The notes under the pieces were generated by a model. That model saw only the letters and a list, made by a program, of their open reading frames with translations, was not told where the DNA came from and made no database searches. Below are positions 1-10,561 of a DNA stretch of 64,000 nt, in pieces; positions within the stretch are counted from its first letter, which is position 1, and every line of letters starts with the position of its first letter. The translations under genes and the position numbers were made by a program. The stretch covers positions 3,100,001 to 3,164,000 of the forward strand of contig NZ_CP044549.1 in the NCBI RefSeq assembly GCF_009859475.1, written 5' to 3'. The DNA comes from Hydrogenophaga sp. BPS33. GTDB taxonomy: Bacteria; Pseudomonadota; Gammaproteobacteria; Burkholderiales; Burkholderiaceae_C.

Positions 1-1447
1 CGTACTGCCCGCCGCGCGGGCCGGTGCGGCCGAACAGGGCCTCGTTGACCATGCCACCAATGCCGCCGCCCTCGGCCTGTGCGGGTTGTTGGGAACCGCC
101 CGGTATGCGCGGCGTTTTTGTGGCGGACGGCCGATCGGTTTGTGCTTGTGCTTGTGCGTCGTCCCCGCGCTTGCCGGCGTGCTGGGCAAACATTTCGTAC
201 GCGCTTTCCCGGTCCACCGTCTTTTCGTAGACGCCGGCCACCAGCGAATCGCGCCGCAACTGCCCGCGTTGCTCCGGTGTGATAGGGCCGAGCTGGCTGC
301 CCGGTGGCAGCACGAACACGCGCTCGGTTTCGCTGGGGCGTCCCTTGGCGTCCAGCAAGCTCACGAGCGCTTCGCCCACGGCCAGCTCGGTGATGGCTGC
401 TTCAATGTCCAGCCCCGCCTTGGGGCGCATGGTCTGCGCGGTGGACTTCACGGCCTTCTGGTCGCGCGGTGTGAAGGCGCGCAGCGCATGTTGCACGCGG
501 TTGCCCAGCTGACCCAGCACGCTGTCGGGAATGTCCAGCGGGTTCTGGGTCACGAAGTACACGCCCACGCCTTTGGAGCGCACCAACCGCACCACCAGTT
601 CGATGCGCTCGATCAGCACCTTGGGGGCTTCGTTGAACAGGAGGTGCGCCTCGTCGAAGAAGAACACCAGCTTGGGCTTGTCCGGGTCGCCAATTTCGGG
701 CAGCGTTTCGAACAGTTCCGACAGCATCCAGAGCAGGAAGGTGGCGTACAGGCGCGGTGCGTTCATGAGCTTGTCGGCCGCCAGGATGTTGATCACGCCC
801 TTGCCGTCGACGGTTTGCATGAAGTCGTTGATGTCGAGCATGGGCTCGCCAAAGAACTTGTCGCCGCCTTGTTGCTCCACCTGCATGAGCCCGCGCTGGA
901 TGGCACCGATGCTGGCCGCGCTGATGTTGCCGTACTCGGTGGTGAACTGCTTGGCGTTGTCGCCGATGTGCTGCAGCATGGCCCGCAGGTCTTTCATGTC
1001 CAGCAGCAGCAGGCCGTTGTCGTCGGCGATCTTGAACACCAGGTTGAGCACGCCCGACTGGGTGTCGTTCAGGTTCAGCATGCGCGCCAGCAGCAGCGGG
1101 CCCATGTCGCTGATGGTGGCGCGCACGGGGTGGCCGAGTTCGCCGAACACGTCCCACAGCGCCGTGGGGCAGGCTTGGGAGGCGGGCGGGGTGATGCCCC
1201 GGTCCTTGAGCACCTGGGTCATCTTCTCGCCGAAGCTGCCACGTTGGCTGATGCCGCTCAAATCACCCTTCACGTCGGCCATGAACACTGGCACCCCGAT
1301 GTTGGAAAACTGCTCGGCCAGGGTTTGCAGAGTCACGGTCTTGCCTGTGCCGGTGGCGCCGGTGATGAGCCCGTGGCGGTTGGCCAGGCCGGGCAGAAGA
1401 TGGGTTTGTACTTGGGCGTTCTGGGCGATCAGCAAGGGCTCGGCCAT
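1..1447 (-). CDS. HerA-like helicase/ATPase, DUF853 (YjgR) family, C-terminus cut by window edge
   Basis: Reading from an ATG at 1447 gives an open frame of about 482 codons that runs off the left end. The protein opens with [14 protein letters not shown], then has a Walker A loop (GATGTGKT, near residue 30) directly after a short lead. A hydrophobic strand ending in FFFDEAH, near residue 240, is the Walker B. This arrangement is that of the DUF853/HerA-like hexameric ATPases (E. coli YjgR, about 500 aa), whose cellular role is not established. The visible C-terminal part is Gln/Gly/Ala-rich low complexity ([15 protein letters not shown]), as in family members. It is divergent from the yebC-like gene, with about 160 bp between the starts. 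Family assignment is firm; function is unknown. Confidence 0.85.
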   Translation of the reverse strand, partial: MAEPLLIAQNAQVQTHLLPGLANRHGLITGATGTGKTVTLQTLAEQFSNIGVPVFMADVKGDLSGISQRGSFGEKMTQVLKDRGITPPASQACPTALWDVFGELGHPVRATISDMGPLLLARMLNLNDTQSGVLNLVFKIADDNGLLLLDMKDLRAMLQHIGDNAKQFTTEYGNISAASIGAIQRGLMQVEQQGGDKFFGEPMLDINDFMQTVDGKGVINILAADKLMNAPRLYATFLLWMLSELFETLPEIGDPDKPKLVFFFDEAHLLFNEAPKVLIERIELVVRLVRSKGVGVYFVTQNPLDIPDSVLGQLGNRVQHALRAFTPRDQKAVKSTAQTMRPKAGLDIEAAITELAVGEALVSLLDAKGRPSETERVFVLPPGSQLGPITPEQRGQLRRDSLVAGVYEKTVDRESAYEMFAQHAGKRGDDAQAQAQTDRPSATKTPRIPGGSQQPAQAEGGGIGGMVNEALFGRTGPRGGQY

Positions 1448-1610
1448 GGGATCCTCGGTGCGGTTGGGAAAACGGGGCTGCCGCATTGCACCATGAAACG
1501 GGGGCTTCGTCATCGGGCGGCTCCGAGCCGTCCAGGCCCCGGCGAAGGAGGGTACCGGGCGAAACGTAAAATCGCTCCCTTACCTCCAACAGGCACAAGG
1601 AACCGAGTCG

Positions 1611-2336
1611 ATGGCTGGACACAGCAAATGGGCCAATATTCAGCACCGCAAGGGCCGGCAGGACGAGAAGCGCGGCAAGATCTGGACCCGCGTCATCCGT
1701 GAAATCACCGTGGCCGCGCGACAGGGCGGCGGCGACCCGGGCATGAATCCGCGCCTTCGGCTGGCGATCGACAAGGCCAAGGCGGCCAACATGCCGGCCG
1801 ACCGCATCAAATACAACGTGGACAAGGCCTCGGGCAATCTGGAAGGCCAGGCGCTCGAAGAGATCCGCTATGAAGGTTATGGCATTGGTGGCGCGGCGGT
1901 GATCGTCGACACCATGACCGACAACCGCGTGCGCACCGTGGCCGATGTGCGCCATGCGTTCAGCAAATACGGCGGCAACCTGGGCACCGAGGGTTCGGTG
2001 GCCTTTCAGTTCAAGCACTGTGGCCAGCTGATCTTCGCCCCCGGCACATCCGAGGACAAGGTCATGGAGGTCGCGCTGGACGCCGGCGCGGACGACGTGA
2101 TCGGCCACGACGACGGCGCGATCGAAGTGCTCACCCCGCCCACCGAATTCGAAGCCGTGAAAAACGCGCTGGAGGCCGCCGGCCTCAAACCCGAGGTGGC
2201 CGAGGTCACCATGCGTGCCGAAAACACCATCGAACTGGCCGGCGACGACGCCGCGCGCATGCAGAAGCTGCTGGATGTGCTGGAAGACCTGGACGACGTG
2301 CAGGACGTGTTCCACAACGCCGAGATCGGCGAATAA
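1611..2336 (+). CDS. yebC: YebC/PmpR/TACO1-family protein
   Basis: 241 aa, the usual length for the family, beginning [15 protein letters not shown], the invariant YebC N-terminus. The middle carries the conserved [14 protein letters not shown] segment. The family was long annotated as a transcriptional regulator (PmpR in Pseudomonas). Work on mitochondrial TACO1 and bacterial YebC also links it to translation of difficult, proline-rich stretches; this sequence cannot say which role applies. The start is preceded by AAGGAACCGAGTCG, a good ribosome-binding site. A TAAAAT hexamer at 1567-1572 could be the -10. purD follows after 12 bp, so the two are probably cotranscribed. Confidence 0.95.
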   Translation: MAGHSKWANIQHRKGRQDEKRGKIWTRVIREITVAARQGGGDPGMNPRLRLAIDKAKAANMPADRIKYNVDKASGNLEGQALEEIRYEGYGIGGAAVIVDTMTDNRVRTVADVRHAFSKYGGNLGTEGSVAFQFKHCGQLIFAPGTSEDKVMEVALDAGADDVIGHDDGAIEVLTPPTEFEAVKNALEAAGLKPEVAEVTMRAENTIELAGDDAARMQKLLDVLEDLDDVQDVFHNAEIGE

Positions 2337-2348
2337 AGGTCTGATCCG

Positions 2349-3623
2349 ATGAACGTACTGGTTATCGGCGGCGGAGGCCGCGAACACGCCCTGGCCTGGA
2401 AAATGGCGCAATCCGAAGGCGTGCAGCAGGTGTTCGTGGCGCCCGGCAATGCCGGCACCGCGCGCGACCCGGCTTTGACGAACCTGGATATCACCGACAA
2501 GACGGCGCTGCGCCAATGGGCGCAGGCACAAGGCATCGCGCTGACCGTGGTCGGCCCGGAAGCGCCGCTGGCCGCTGGCGTGGTGGACGAGTTCCGCGCC
2601 CATGGCCTGGCGATCTTCGGCCCGACCCAGGCCGCCGCCCAACTGGAGAGCTCGAAGGCGTTTTCCAAGGCCTTCATGCAGCGCCATGGCATTCCCACGG
2701 CGAAATACCAGACCTTCACCGACCCCGCCCAAGCCCATGCCTACGTGGACGCGCAGGGTGCGCCCATCGTCATCAAGGCCGACGGCCTGGCGGCGGGCAA
2801 GGGCGTGGTGGTGGCCATGACCGTGGCCGAGGCGCACGAAGCGATCGACTTCATGCTGCTGGACAACACCCTGGGCGTGGTGCACAACGAAGGTGGCGCG
2901 CGCGTGGTGATCGAAGAGTTCCTCACCGGCGAAGAAGCCAGCTTCATCGTGCTGTGCGATGGCGAGCACGCCCTGGCCCTGGCCACCAGCCAGGACCACA
3001 AGCGCCTGCTGGACGCCGACCAGGGGCCCAACACCGGTGGCATGGGCGCGTACTCGCCCGCGCCCGTGGTCACACCTGCGATCCACCAGCGCGCGATGGA
3101 CGAGGTGATCCTGCCGACCCTGCGCGGCATGAAGGCCGACGGCATTCCGTACACCGGTTTCCTCTATGCCGGCCTGATGATCACGCCCGATGGCCAGGTG
3201 AAAACGTTGGAATTCAACTGCCGCATGGGCGACCCCGAAACGCAGCCCATCATGATGCGCCTGCGCAGCAACCTGGCGCAGGTGCTGCTGGCCGCCACGC
3301 GGGGCGAACTGGACCGCACCACCATTGAGTGGGACCCGCGCGTGGCGCTGGGCGTGGTGATGGCGGCGGCGGGTTACCCGCTGAGCCCGCGCAAGGGCGA
3401 CACCATCCAAGGCTTGCCGGCCGATGAGGCCGATCGCATGGTTTTTCATGCCGGAACGGCCGACAAGGCGGGCGAAGTGCAGGTGTCGGGCGGTCGGGTG
3501 CTCTGCGTGACCGCGCTGGCGGACTCCGTGGCCCAGGCCCGCGAGCGTGCCTACGAGGTGGTGGACGCCATCCGCTTCGACGGTGCGCAGTGCCGGCGTG
3601 ACATCGGGTACCGGGCGCTGTGA
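2349..3623 (+). CDS. purD: Phosphoribosylamine-glycine ligase (GARS)
   Basis: 424 aa. It joins phosphoribosylamine and glycine with ATP, the second step of de novo purine synthesis. The N-terminus [18 protein letters not shown] is the classic PurD nucleotide-binding start. The ATP-grasp region follows, with [17 protein letters not shown] near residue 140, and the segment [19 protein letters not shown] near residue 285 holds metal-binding Glu/Asn residues. Length matches the single-domain bacterial enzyme (about 425-430 aa). It lies 12 bp after yebC and 61 bp before hemF. The other purine gene in the window, purL, is far away at 48.8 kb. Confidence 0.97.
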   Translation: MNVLVIGGGGREHALAWKMAQSEGVQQVFVAPGNAGTARDPALTNLDITDKTALRQWAQAQGIALTVVGPEAPLAAGVVDEFRAHGLAIFGPTQAAAQLESSKAFSKAFMQRHGIPTAKYQTFTDPAQAHAYVDAQGAPIVIKADGLAAGKGVVVAMTVAEAHEAIDFMLLDNTLGVVHNEGGARVVIEEFLTGEEASFIVLCDGEHALALATSQDHKRLLDADQGPNTGGMGAYSPAPVVTPAIHQRAMDEVILPTLRGMKADGIPYTGFLYAGLMITPDGQVKTLEFNCRMGDPETQPIMMRLRSNLAQVLLAATRGELDRTTIEWDPRVALGVVMAAAGYPLSPRKGDTIQGLPADEADRMVFHAGTADKAGEVQVSGGRVLCVTALADSVAQARERAYEVVDAIRFDGAQCRRDIGYRAL

Positions 3624-3684
3624 ATCGGGCCATGCATTCCCAGGATGCCGTGCAACCCCTGTCCCTGAGCGCCAGCGCCACGCC

Positions 3685-4608
3685 ATGAGCCTTCAACCGA
3701 GCCCGACCGCCATGGTCCGCGAGTACCTCACCGACTTGCAGGACCGCATCGTGTCGACCGTGGCGATGGTCGACGGAGGAAGCTTCGTGGTGGACCGCTG
3801 GACCAAACCCGCTGGGGAGCGGCTGCAGGGCAGTGGCATCACGCAGATCCTCGAAGACGGTATGGTGTTCGAGCGTGCTGGCTGTGGTTTTTCCCATGTG
3901 AGCGGCCCACAATTGCCGCCGTCGGCCACCCAGCACAGGCCCGAGCTGGCGGGCGCACCGTTCGAGGCCATGGGCGTGTCGCTGGTGTTCCACCCGCGCA
4001 ACCCCTATGTGCCTACGGTGCACATGAACGTGCGCATGATCGCGGCCACGCCTGCCAATGGGGCGCCGGTGTGCTGGTTCGGTGGCGGCATGGATCTCAC
4101 GCCGTACTACGGTTTCGAAGAGGACGCGGTGCATTTCCACCGCTCGTGCAAGCAGGCGCTCGACCCTTTCGGGGTGGACAAGTACCCGCGCTTCAAGACC
4201 TGGTGCGACGACTACTTCTTCCTGAAGCACCGCAACGAGCAGCGTGGCATTGGCGGCGTGTTCTTCGACGATTTCTCCGACCTCGGCTTCGACGGCAGCT
4301 TTGCCATGACCAGTTCGGTGGGCGACGCGTTCCTGGACGCCTACCTGCCCATTGTCGACCGGCGCAAGAACACGCCCTATGGTCAGCGCGAGCGCAGCTT
4401 CCAGCTCTACCGCCGTGGCCGCTATGTCGAGTTCAACCTGGTCTGGGACCGGGGGACCCACTTCGGCCTGCAATCGGGCGGGCGCAGCGAATCGATTCTG
4501 TTGTCCATGCCACCGTTGGTGAGCTGGGCCTACAACCGCCAGACCAAACAGGGCACGGCGGAAGACCGGTTGTACAAGGAGTTTCTGGTGCGCAAGGACT
4601 GGCTGTGA
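3685..4608 (+). CDS. hemF: Oxygen-dependent coproporphyrinogen III oxidase
   Basis: 307 aa from the ATG at 3685; the open frame extends further upstream, but [19 protein letters not shown] matches the family start. The enzyme oxidatively decarboxylates coproporphyrinogen III to protoporphyrinogen IX in haem synthesis and needs O2, so the organism respires oxygen. Family signatures seen: [26 protein letters not shown] and [12 protein letters not shown]. coli HemF is 299 aa. Its stop overlaps the GTG start of nadD (GTGA), giving a compact hemF-nadD-rsfS-rlmH-maf run. Confidence 0.97.
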   Translation: MSLQPSPTAMVREYLTDLQDRIVSTVAMVDGGSFVVDRWTKPAGERLQGSGITQILEDGMVFERAGCGFSHVSGPQLPPSATQHRPELAGAPFEAMGVSLVFHPRNPYVPTVHMNVRMIAATPANGAPVCWFGGGMDLTPYYGFEEDAVHFHRSCKQALDPFGVDKYPRFKTWCDDYFFLKHRNEQRGIGGVFFDDFSDLGFDGSFAMTSSVGDAFLDAYLPIVDRRKNTPYGQRERSFQLYRRGRYVEFNLVWDRGTHFGLQSGGRSESILLSMPPLVSWAYNRQTKQGTAEDRLYKEFLVRKDWL

Positions 4609-5255
4609 CGGCAAAGACGAACCACGCTCCCAGGCGGGTGGGCATGTTTGGCGGCGCGTTCGATCCGCCCCATTGGGCGCACCGCGCGCTGGCCGAAACC
4701 GCGCTGGGCCAGTTGAACCTGGATGCGCTGCACATCCTGCCCACCGGCCACGCCTGGCACAAGTCGCGCGTGCTCTCGCCCGCCACTGACCGTGTGGCCA
4801 TGTGCGAACTGGCCTTCGGGGATTTGCCCAAGGTGCGGCTGGACGAGCGCGAAATCCACCGCGAGGGGCCGAGCTACACCGCCGACACCTTGCGCGAACT
4901 CCAGCGCGAATACCCGCAGGCGCAGCTGTTCCTCGTGTTGGGCGCCGATCAGTTGCTGGCGTTCAAGAACTGGGTCCGCTGGCAGGAGGTGCTCGAACTC
5001 GCGACGCTGGCGGTGGCCAACCGCGCCACCAACATCGGTGCCGAGGTGCCGCTGGACAGCGCCGCCGAGACCGATCTCTCCAGCGTGGACCTGCCGTTCG
5101 AACTGCTCAACATGCCCCTGAAAAACATCAGCGCCACGGCCGTGCGGGCCCGCGTGGGGCAGGCCGCACAGCGCGGCGCGGCGCTCGACGTTCTGGTGCC
5201 AGAGCCCGTCGCACGCTATATTTCACAACATCTTCTTTACCAATCTCCTACATGA
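4605..5255 (+). CDS. nadD: Nicotinate-nucleotide adenylyltransferase
   Basis: 216 aa from a GTG at 4605 that overlaps the hemF stop; an internal GTG (4638) or ATG (4644) is possible but would trim the residues just before the nucleotide-binding motif. It converts nicotinate mononucleotide and ATP to deamido-NAD. The motif [13 protein letters not shown] (GxFDPxHxxH class) and the C-terminal [11 protein letters not shown] (ISxTxxR class) identify the nucleotidyltransferase fold and catalytic sites. The stop overlaps the rsfS ATG (ATGA), indicating translational coupling. nadD-rsfS-rlmH is a conserved order in proteobacteria. Confidence 0.95.
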   Translation: MTAKTNHAPRRVGMFGGAFDPPHWAHRALAETALGQLNLDALHILPTGHAWHKSRVLSPATDRVAMCELAFGDLPKVRLDEREIHREGPSYTADTLRELQREYPQAQLFLVLGADQLLAFKNWVRWQEVLELATLAVANRATNIGAEVPLDSAAETDLSSVDLPFELLNMPLKNISATAVRARVGQAAQRGAALDVLVPEPVARYISQHLLYQSPT

Positions 5256-5929
5256 GCAGCGAAACCACAGCCAAGAAAGACATCCAGCGACTCCAGCGAG
5301 CCATCGTCGATGGCCTGGAGGACGTCAAGGGTCAGGACATCGTGGTTTTCAACACCGAACACCTTTCGCCCCTGTTTGAGCGGGTCATCGTGGCCAGCGG
5401 CACCTCCAACCGGCAGACCAAGGCCCTGGCCGCCAGCGTGCGCGACGCGGTGCGCGAGGCCGGCTTTGACAAGCCGCGCATCGAGGGCGAAGACAACGGG
5501 GAATGGATCATCGTGGACTGCGGCGCGGCCGTGGCGCACGTGATGCAGCCCGTGATCCGCCAGTACTACCGTCTGGAAGAGATCTGGGGCGCCAAGCCCG
5601 TGCGCCTGAAGCACGGTGCCGACAAGCCTGCCGAAGCAGCCAGACCGGCGGCGAAGAAGAAAGCTGCCAAGACCGCTGAAGCGGCGCCGGTATCGGCCAA
5701 GACGGTGGCCCGAAAAGCCGCTGCGAAGAAGGCCCCGGCGGCCCAACCCGCCAAACAGCCCGCCAAGAGCACGGCGGCCAAGACGGCCGCACCCAAGCGC
5801 GCACCGGCCAAGACCAGCACCGCCAAACTCGTGGTGGGCAAACCGGTGGCGAAGAAGGCCGCCGGCAAACCCGCCGCCAAGCCCGCCGCAAAGAAGACCA
5901 GCAAGCCGGCCGCCAAGAAGAAGGCATGA
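5252..5929 (+). CDS. rsfS: Ribosomal silencing factor RsfS with long Lys/Ala/Pro tail
   Basis: 225 aa. Residues about 8-118 are the RsfS (DUF143/Iojap) domain: [20 protein letters not shown] and the [17 protein letters not shown] strand. RsfS binds ribosomal protein L14 and blocks 30S joining in starved cells. E. coli RsfS is only 105 aa. Here residues about 121-225 are an extra low-complexity tail of Lys, Ala, Pro and Thr with repeated AKK, AAKK and KPAAK units, similar in composition to histone H1 or AlgP-like tails. The tail is continuous in frame and ends at the rlmH ATG (ATGA overlap), so it is not an annotation error. The tail function is unknown; nucleic-acid binding is an inference from charge. 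Confidence 0.92.
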   Translation: MSSETTAKKDIQRLQRAIVDGLEDVKGQDIVVFNTEHLSPLFERVIVASGTSNRQTKALAASVRDAVREAGFDKPRIEGEDNGEWIIVDCGAAVAHVMQPVIRQYYRLEEIWGAKPVRLKHGADKPAEAARPAAKKKAAKTAEAAPVSAKTVARKAAAKKAPAAQPAKQPAKSTAAKTAAPKRAPAKTSTAKLVVGKPVAKKAAGKPAAKPAAKKTSKPAAKKKA

Positions 5930-6393
5930 GGCTGCTGATCGTCGCGGTCGGGCAGCGTGTGCCCGACTGGGCCCAGACCGCCTACGACGATTACGCCAAG
6001 CGCTTTCCACCCGAGTTGCGGGTGGAGCTCAAATCCGTCAAGACCGAACCGCGCGGCTCCAAGACCTTGGAGACGCTGCTGGCGGCCGAGCGCGAGCGCA
6101 TCGAAGCGGCCATTCCACGCGGCAGCCGCGTGGTGGCGCTCGATGAGCGTGGCACCACCCTGACCACCAAGGCCCTGGCGCAGCAACTGCAGCAATGGCA
6201 ACTGGAAGGCGATGACGTGGCGCTGGTGATCGGCGGGCCCGATGGGCTGGAGCCCGCGTTTCGCGCGAAGGCGCACCAGCGCATCCGCCTGTCCGACCTG
6301 ACCCTGCCGCACGCCATGGTGCGTGTGCTGCTGATCGAGCAGCTTTACCGCGCCTGGTCGGTCAATGCCAACCATCCCTACCACCGCGAGTGA
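5926..6393 (+). CDS. rlmH: 23S rRNA (pseudouridine1915-N3)-methyltransferase
   Basis: 155 aa, the standard length (E. coli RlmH 155). It is a SPOUT methyltransferase that methylates pseudouridine 1915 in helix 69 of 23S rRNA on assembled 70S ribosomes. Signatures: [17 protein letters not shown] start, [13 protein letters not shown] in the SAM-binding knot, and the invariant C-terminus [17 protein letters not shown] overlaps the rsfS stop. Both rsfS and rlmH act on the large subunit, which fits their coupling. Confidence 0.97.
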   Translation: MRLLIVAVGQRVPDWAQTAYDDYAKRFPPELRVELKSVKTEPRGSKTLETLLAAERERIEAAIPRGSRVVALDERGTTLTTKALAQQLQQWQLEGDDVALVIGGPDGLEPAFRAKAHQRIRLSDLTLPHAMVRVLLIEQLYRAWSVNANHPYHRE

Positions 6394-6395
6394 GC

Positions 6396-7004
6396 ATGTC
6401 TGATTTCATCTATCTCGCGTCCCAGAGCCCACGCCGCAAGCAATTGCTGGAGCAATGGGGCGTGCGCTGCGAGCTGTTGCTGCCCGACGCGAACGAGGAC
6501 GTGGAGTCGCTCGAAGAGGCCCGGGCTGGCGAGGCGCCCACGGCTTACGTGCAACGCGTTACGGCGCTCAAGCTGCGGGCGGCGCTGGAGCGCTTGAAGC
6601 AAAGGGGCTTGACGCCCGCGCCGGTGCTGTGCGCCGACACCACGGTGGCGCTGGGGCGCCGCATTCTGGGCAAGCCGGCCGATGCGGCCGAGGCGCGCCA
6701 GATGCTGGCCGAGCTGGCAGGCAAGCGTCATCGGGTGCTGACCGCCGTGGCCGTGGGCAAACCGAGAGGCCGGGTGTGGTCTGCCTTGTCGGCATCCTCG
6801 GTGACGTTCGCGCCGCTCAGCGCCGCACAGATCAAGCGCTATGTGGACAGCGGCGAACCCATGGGAAAGGCAGGTGCCTACGGTATCCAGGGTCGCGCAG
6901 GGCTCTGGGTGAGCCATATCAGCGGCAGTTATTCGGGCATCATGGGTCTGCCCGCGCACGAGACGGCGCAGGTGCTGCACGCCGCAGGCGTGCGGCTGAT
7001 CTGA
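6396..7004 (+). CDS. maf: Maf-family nucleoside triphosphate pyrophosphatase
   Basis: 202 aa from the ATG at 6396 (MSDFIYLASQSPRRKQLLEQWG). A GTG at 6390 overlapping the rlmH stop would add two residues and cannot be excluded. Maf proteins hydrolyse non-canonical or pyrimidine NTPs to NMPs (house-cleaning). SQSPRRKQLL at the N-terminus, ADTTVALGRRILGKP in the middle and GKAGAYGIQGRAG near residue 155 are the family sites. The pattern resembles YhdE (dTTP/UTP pyrophosphatase), but substrate cannot be fixed here. It is followed after 35 bp by rng, the order seen in many proteobacteria. Confidence 0.93.
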   Translation: MSDFIYLASQSPRRKQLLEQWGVRCELLLPDANEDVESLEEARAGEAPTAYVQRVTALKLRAALERLKQRGLTPAPVLCADTTVALGRRILGKPADAAEARQMLAELAGKRHRVLTAVAVGKPRGRVWSALSASSVTFAPLSAAQIKRYVDSGEPMGKAGAYGIQGRAGLWVSHISGSYSGIMGLPAHETAQVLHAAGVRLI

Positions 7005-7039
7005 GACACCACAACCACAACGCTGCGAAGAGGGGCCTC

Positions 7040-8599
<1,560 letters not shown>

Positions 8600-8638
8600 G
8601 GAGCGTGTCGATGTCGCGTGATGGCGTGACAGTCAAAC

Positions 8639-8659
8639 GGGTGATGTGCATCATCACCC
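8639..8659. promoter_or_regulatory. Palindrome upstream of the Rieske oxygenase operon
   Basis: GGGTGATG-TGCAT-CATCACCC: 8-bp perfect arms around a 5-bp spacer. It has no T-tract, so a terminator role is unlikely. It sits 8 bp upstream of a plausible -35, where an activator such as a LysR- or GntR-type regulator would bind. No regulator gene is next to it. Confidence 0.5.
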
Positions 8660-8667
8660 ATGTCACG

Positions 8668-8696
8668 TTGACCGATGTGGCCCAAGCGCCAATGAT
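8668..8696 (+). promoter_or_regulatory. Candidate sigma70 promoter for the Rieske oxygenase genes
   Basis: TTGACC (8668-8673) and AATGAT (8691-8696) are separated by 17 bp: 5/6 and 4/6 matches to consensus. The start codon at 8752 is about 50 bp downstream, and ACAGGAGACGCCCC gives a strong ribosome-binding site. Confidence 0.4.
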
Positions 8697-8751
8697 GGCA
8701 CCCTGAGGGAGCGCGCCGCCGCCCCACGGTGATCACGACAGGAGACGCCCC

Positions 8752-10017
8752 ATGACGAGAAATCCTTCCACCGTCTTTCCCGAGCAGATCCAGTGGGAAA
8801 CGGACGGCACCAGCCGCATTCCGTTCCAGGCCTACACCGACCCGGCGCTGTACCGGCAGGAACTCGACCGGTTCTTCTATCGAAGCCATTGGTGCTACGT
8901 CGGGCTGGAGGCCGAGGTGCCCAACGCGGGCGACTTCAAGCGCACCGTGATCGGCGAGCGCTCGGTGTTGATGACCCGCGACAAGGACGGCTCGATCCAC
9001 GTGGTCGAAAACGTCTGCGCGCACCGCGGCATGGCGTTCTGCCGCGAACGCCATGGCAACCGGCGCAACCTGACATGCCCCTACCACCAGTGGAGCTACA
9101 GCTTGTCGGGCGACTTGCAGGGCGTGCCTTTTCGCCGTGGTGTGCGGCAAGACGGCAAGCTCAACGGTGGCATGCCGGAGGACTTCAACCCCGCCGACCA
9201 CGGCCTGACGAAGCTCAAGGTGGCGCGGCGTGGCGGGGTGGTGTTCGCCTCGTTCGACCATGGCGTGGAGCCCTTGGAGGACTTCCTCGGCCCTGCCATG
9301 CTGGGCTACTTCGATCGCCTGTTCGATGGCCGCCAGCTCCGGATCCTGGGCTACAACCGGCAGCGCATTCCGGGCAACTGGAAGCTGATGCAGGAGAACA
9401 TCAAGGATCCGTACCACCCAGGCTTGCTGCACACCTGGTTCGTCACGTTCGGCTTGTGGCGCGCCGACAACAAGTCGCAACTGCTGATGGACACGCACCA
9501 CCGCCATGCGGCGATGGTCTCCACGCGCGGCGCGGCCGGCAACGCCGAGCAGGTCACCCAGGTGTCGAGCTTCAAGGCCGGGATGGCGCTGAACGACGCG
9601 CGTTTTCTGGACATCGTGCACGAACCCTGGTGGGGCGAGCCCACCGCGGTGATGATGACGGTGTTCCCCAGCGTGATCTTCCAGCAGCAGGTCAACAGCG
9701 TGTCCACGCGCCACATCCAGCCCGATGGGAACGGCGCCTTCGATTTCGTCTGGACCCATTTCGGCTTTGAAGACGACGAGGAGGCGATGACGCAGCGCCG
9801 CCTGCGCCAGGCCAATCTGTTCGGTCCGGCCGGCTTCGTGTCGGCCGATGACGGTGAGGTGATCGAGTGGTCGCAGGAAGCGTTCGAGACCAAGCCGGTG
9901 CACCGCACGCTGGCCGAACTGGGTGGACGCGACGTTGGCGATACCGACCACATGGTCACGGAGACATTGATTCGGGGCATGTACGCCTACTGGCGCAAGG
10001 TGATGGAAGCTCAATGA
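8752..10017 (+). CDS. Rieske non-haem iron aromatic oxygenase, large (alpha) subunit, salicylate 5-hydroxylase type
   Basis: 421 aa. The Rieske [2Fe-2S] site is C89-x-H91 and C109-x2-H112 (spacing 17). The mononuclear Fe site is D219, H222, H227 in ENIKDPYHPGLLH. From memory, the whole sequence resembles NagG (salicylate 5-hydroxylase, naphthalene-to-gentisate pathway) and the anthranilate/terephthalate oxygenase branch, for example ENVCAHRGMAFCRERHGN and HTWFVTFGLWRADN. Such enzymes add O2 to an aromatic carboxylate using electrons from a separate ferredoxin and reductase. Neither partner is in this window. The small subunit overlaps its stop (ATGA). Substrate is inference; the oxygenase class is firm. 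Confidence 0.88.
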   Translation: MTRNPSTVFPEQIQWETDGTSRIPFQAYTDPALYRQELDRFFYRSHWCYVGLEAEVPNAGDFKRTVIGERSVLMTRDKDGSIHVVENVCAHRGMAFCRERHGNRRNLTCPYHQWSYSLSGDLQGVPFRRGVRQDGKLNGGMPEDFNPADHGLTKLKVARRGGVVFASFDHGVEPLEDFLGPAMLGYFDRLFDGRQLRILGYNRQRIPGNWKLMQENIKDPYHPGLLHTWFVTFGLWRADNKSQLLMDTHHRHAAMVSTRGAAGNAEQVTQVSSFKAGMALNDARFLDIVHEPWWGEPTAVMMTVFPSVIFQQQVNSVSTRHIQPDGNGAFDFVWTHFGFEDDEEAMTQRRLRQANLFGPAGFVSADDGEVIEWSQEAFETKPVHRTLAELGGRDVGDTDHMVTETLIRGMYAYWRKVMEAQ

Positions 10018-10493
10018 CCATGGACCTTCAGCACTACTTCGAACTGACGCAGCTCTACGCGCGCTACGCCTCGGCGCTGGACGCGGCCGACTGGGACGCC
10101 TGGCCCGAGTTCTTCACCGACGACTGCCTCTACAAACTGCAGCCGCGCGAAAACCACGAGCGCGGCTTTCCCTTGGCCACGCTGGCGTTCGAGAGCAAGG
10201 GCATGCTCAAGGATCGCGTCTATGGCATCCGCGAGACCTTGTTCCACGACCCCTACTACCAGCGCCACGTGGTGGGCGCACCGCTGGTGCAACGGGTGGA
10301 TGCCGACGGCCGCATCCACGCCGAGGCCAACTACGCCGTGTTCCGCACGCGCCTGTCCAGGGAGTCGACCGTGTTCAACGTGGGCCGCACGCTGGACCAG
10401 GTGGTGCACACGCCGCAAGGCTTGAAGTTCGCCGCACGGCTGGTGGTGTACGACAGCGAGCTGATTCCCAACTCGCTCATCTACCCCATCTGA
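10014..10493 (+). CDS. Aromatic oxygenase small (beta) subunit
   Basis: 159 aa; ATG at 10014 overlaps the alpha-subunit stop, with a second ATG two codons later (10020). The protein has the ring-hydroxylating beta-subunit (NTF2-like cone) pattern: ELTQLYARYASALDAADWD at the start, a middle helix with RETLFHDPYYQRHVVG, and a C-terminal sheet with NYAVFRTRLS. In the family it packs against the Rieske alpha subunit as a structural part of an alpha3beta3 hexamer. From recall, NagH is of similar length. No further catabolic gene follows; the next gene converges from the other strand. Confidence 0.85.
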   Translation: MTMDLQHYFELTQLYARYASALDAADWDAWPEFFTDDCLYKLQPRENHERGFPLATLAFESKGMLKDRVYGIRETLFHDPYYQRHVVGAPLVQRVDADGRIHAEANYAVFRTRLSRESTVFNVGRTLDQVVHTPQGLKFAARLVVYDSELIPNSLIYPI

Positions 10494-10561
10494 GAGGCTG
10501 AGAGTCTTTTGCTCATGCCGACGGCCCTCGCCGAGCCACTGAGGGAGGCCGTGCCCTCGCT

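Noticed and set aside
1263..3686. Antisense open frame over yebC and purD
   Set aside because: Shadow of two certain genes, His- and Arg-rich composition.
8639..8659. Palindrome after rng as a terminator
   Set aside because: No T-tract, and it is placed exactly upstream of a plausible promoter; an operator is the better reading.
10494..10561. Terminator between the oxygenase and msbA-like genes
   Set aside because: GGCCCTC and GAGGGAGGCC pair only imperfectly and there is no T-run; too weak to annotate.
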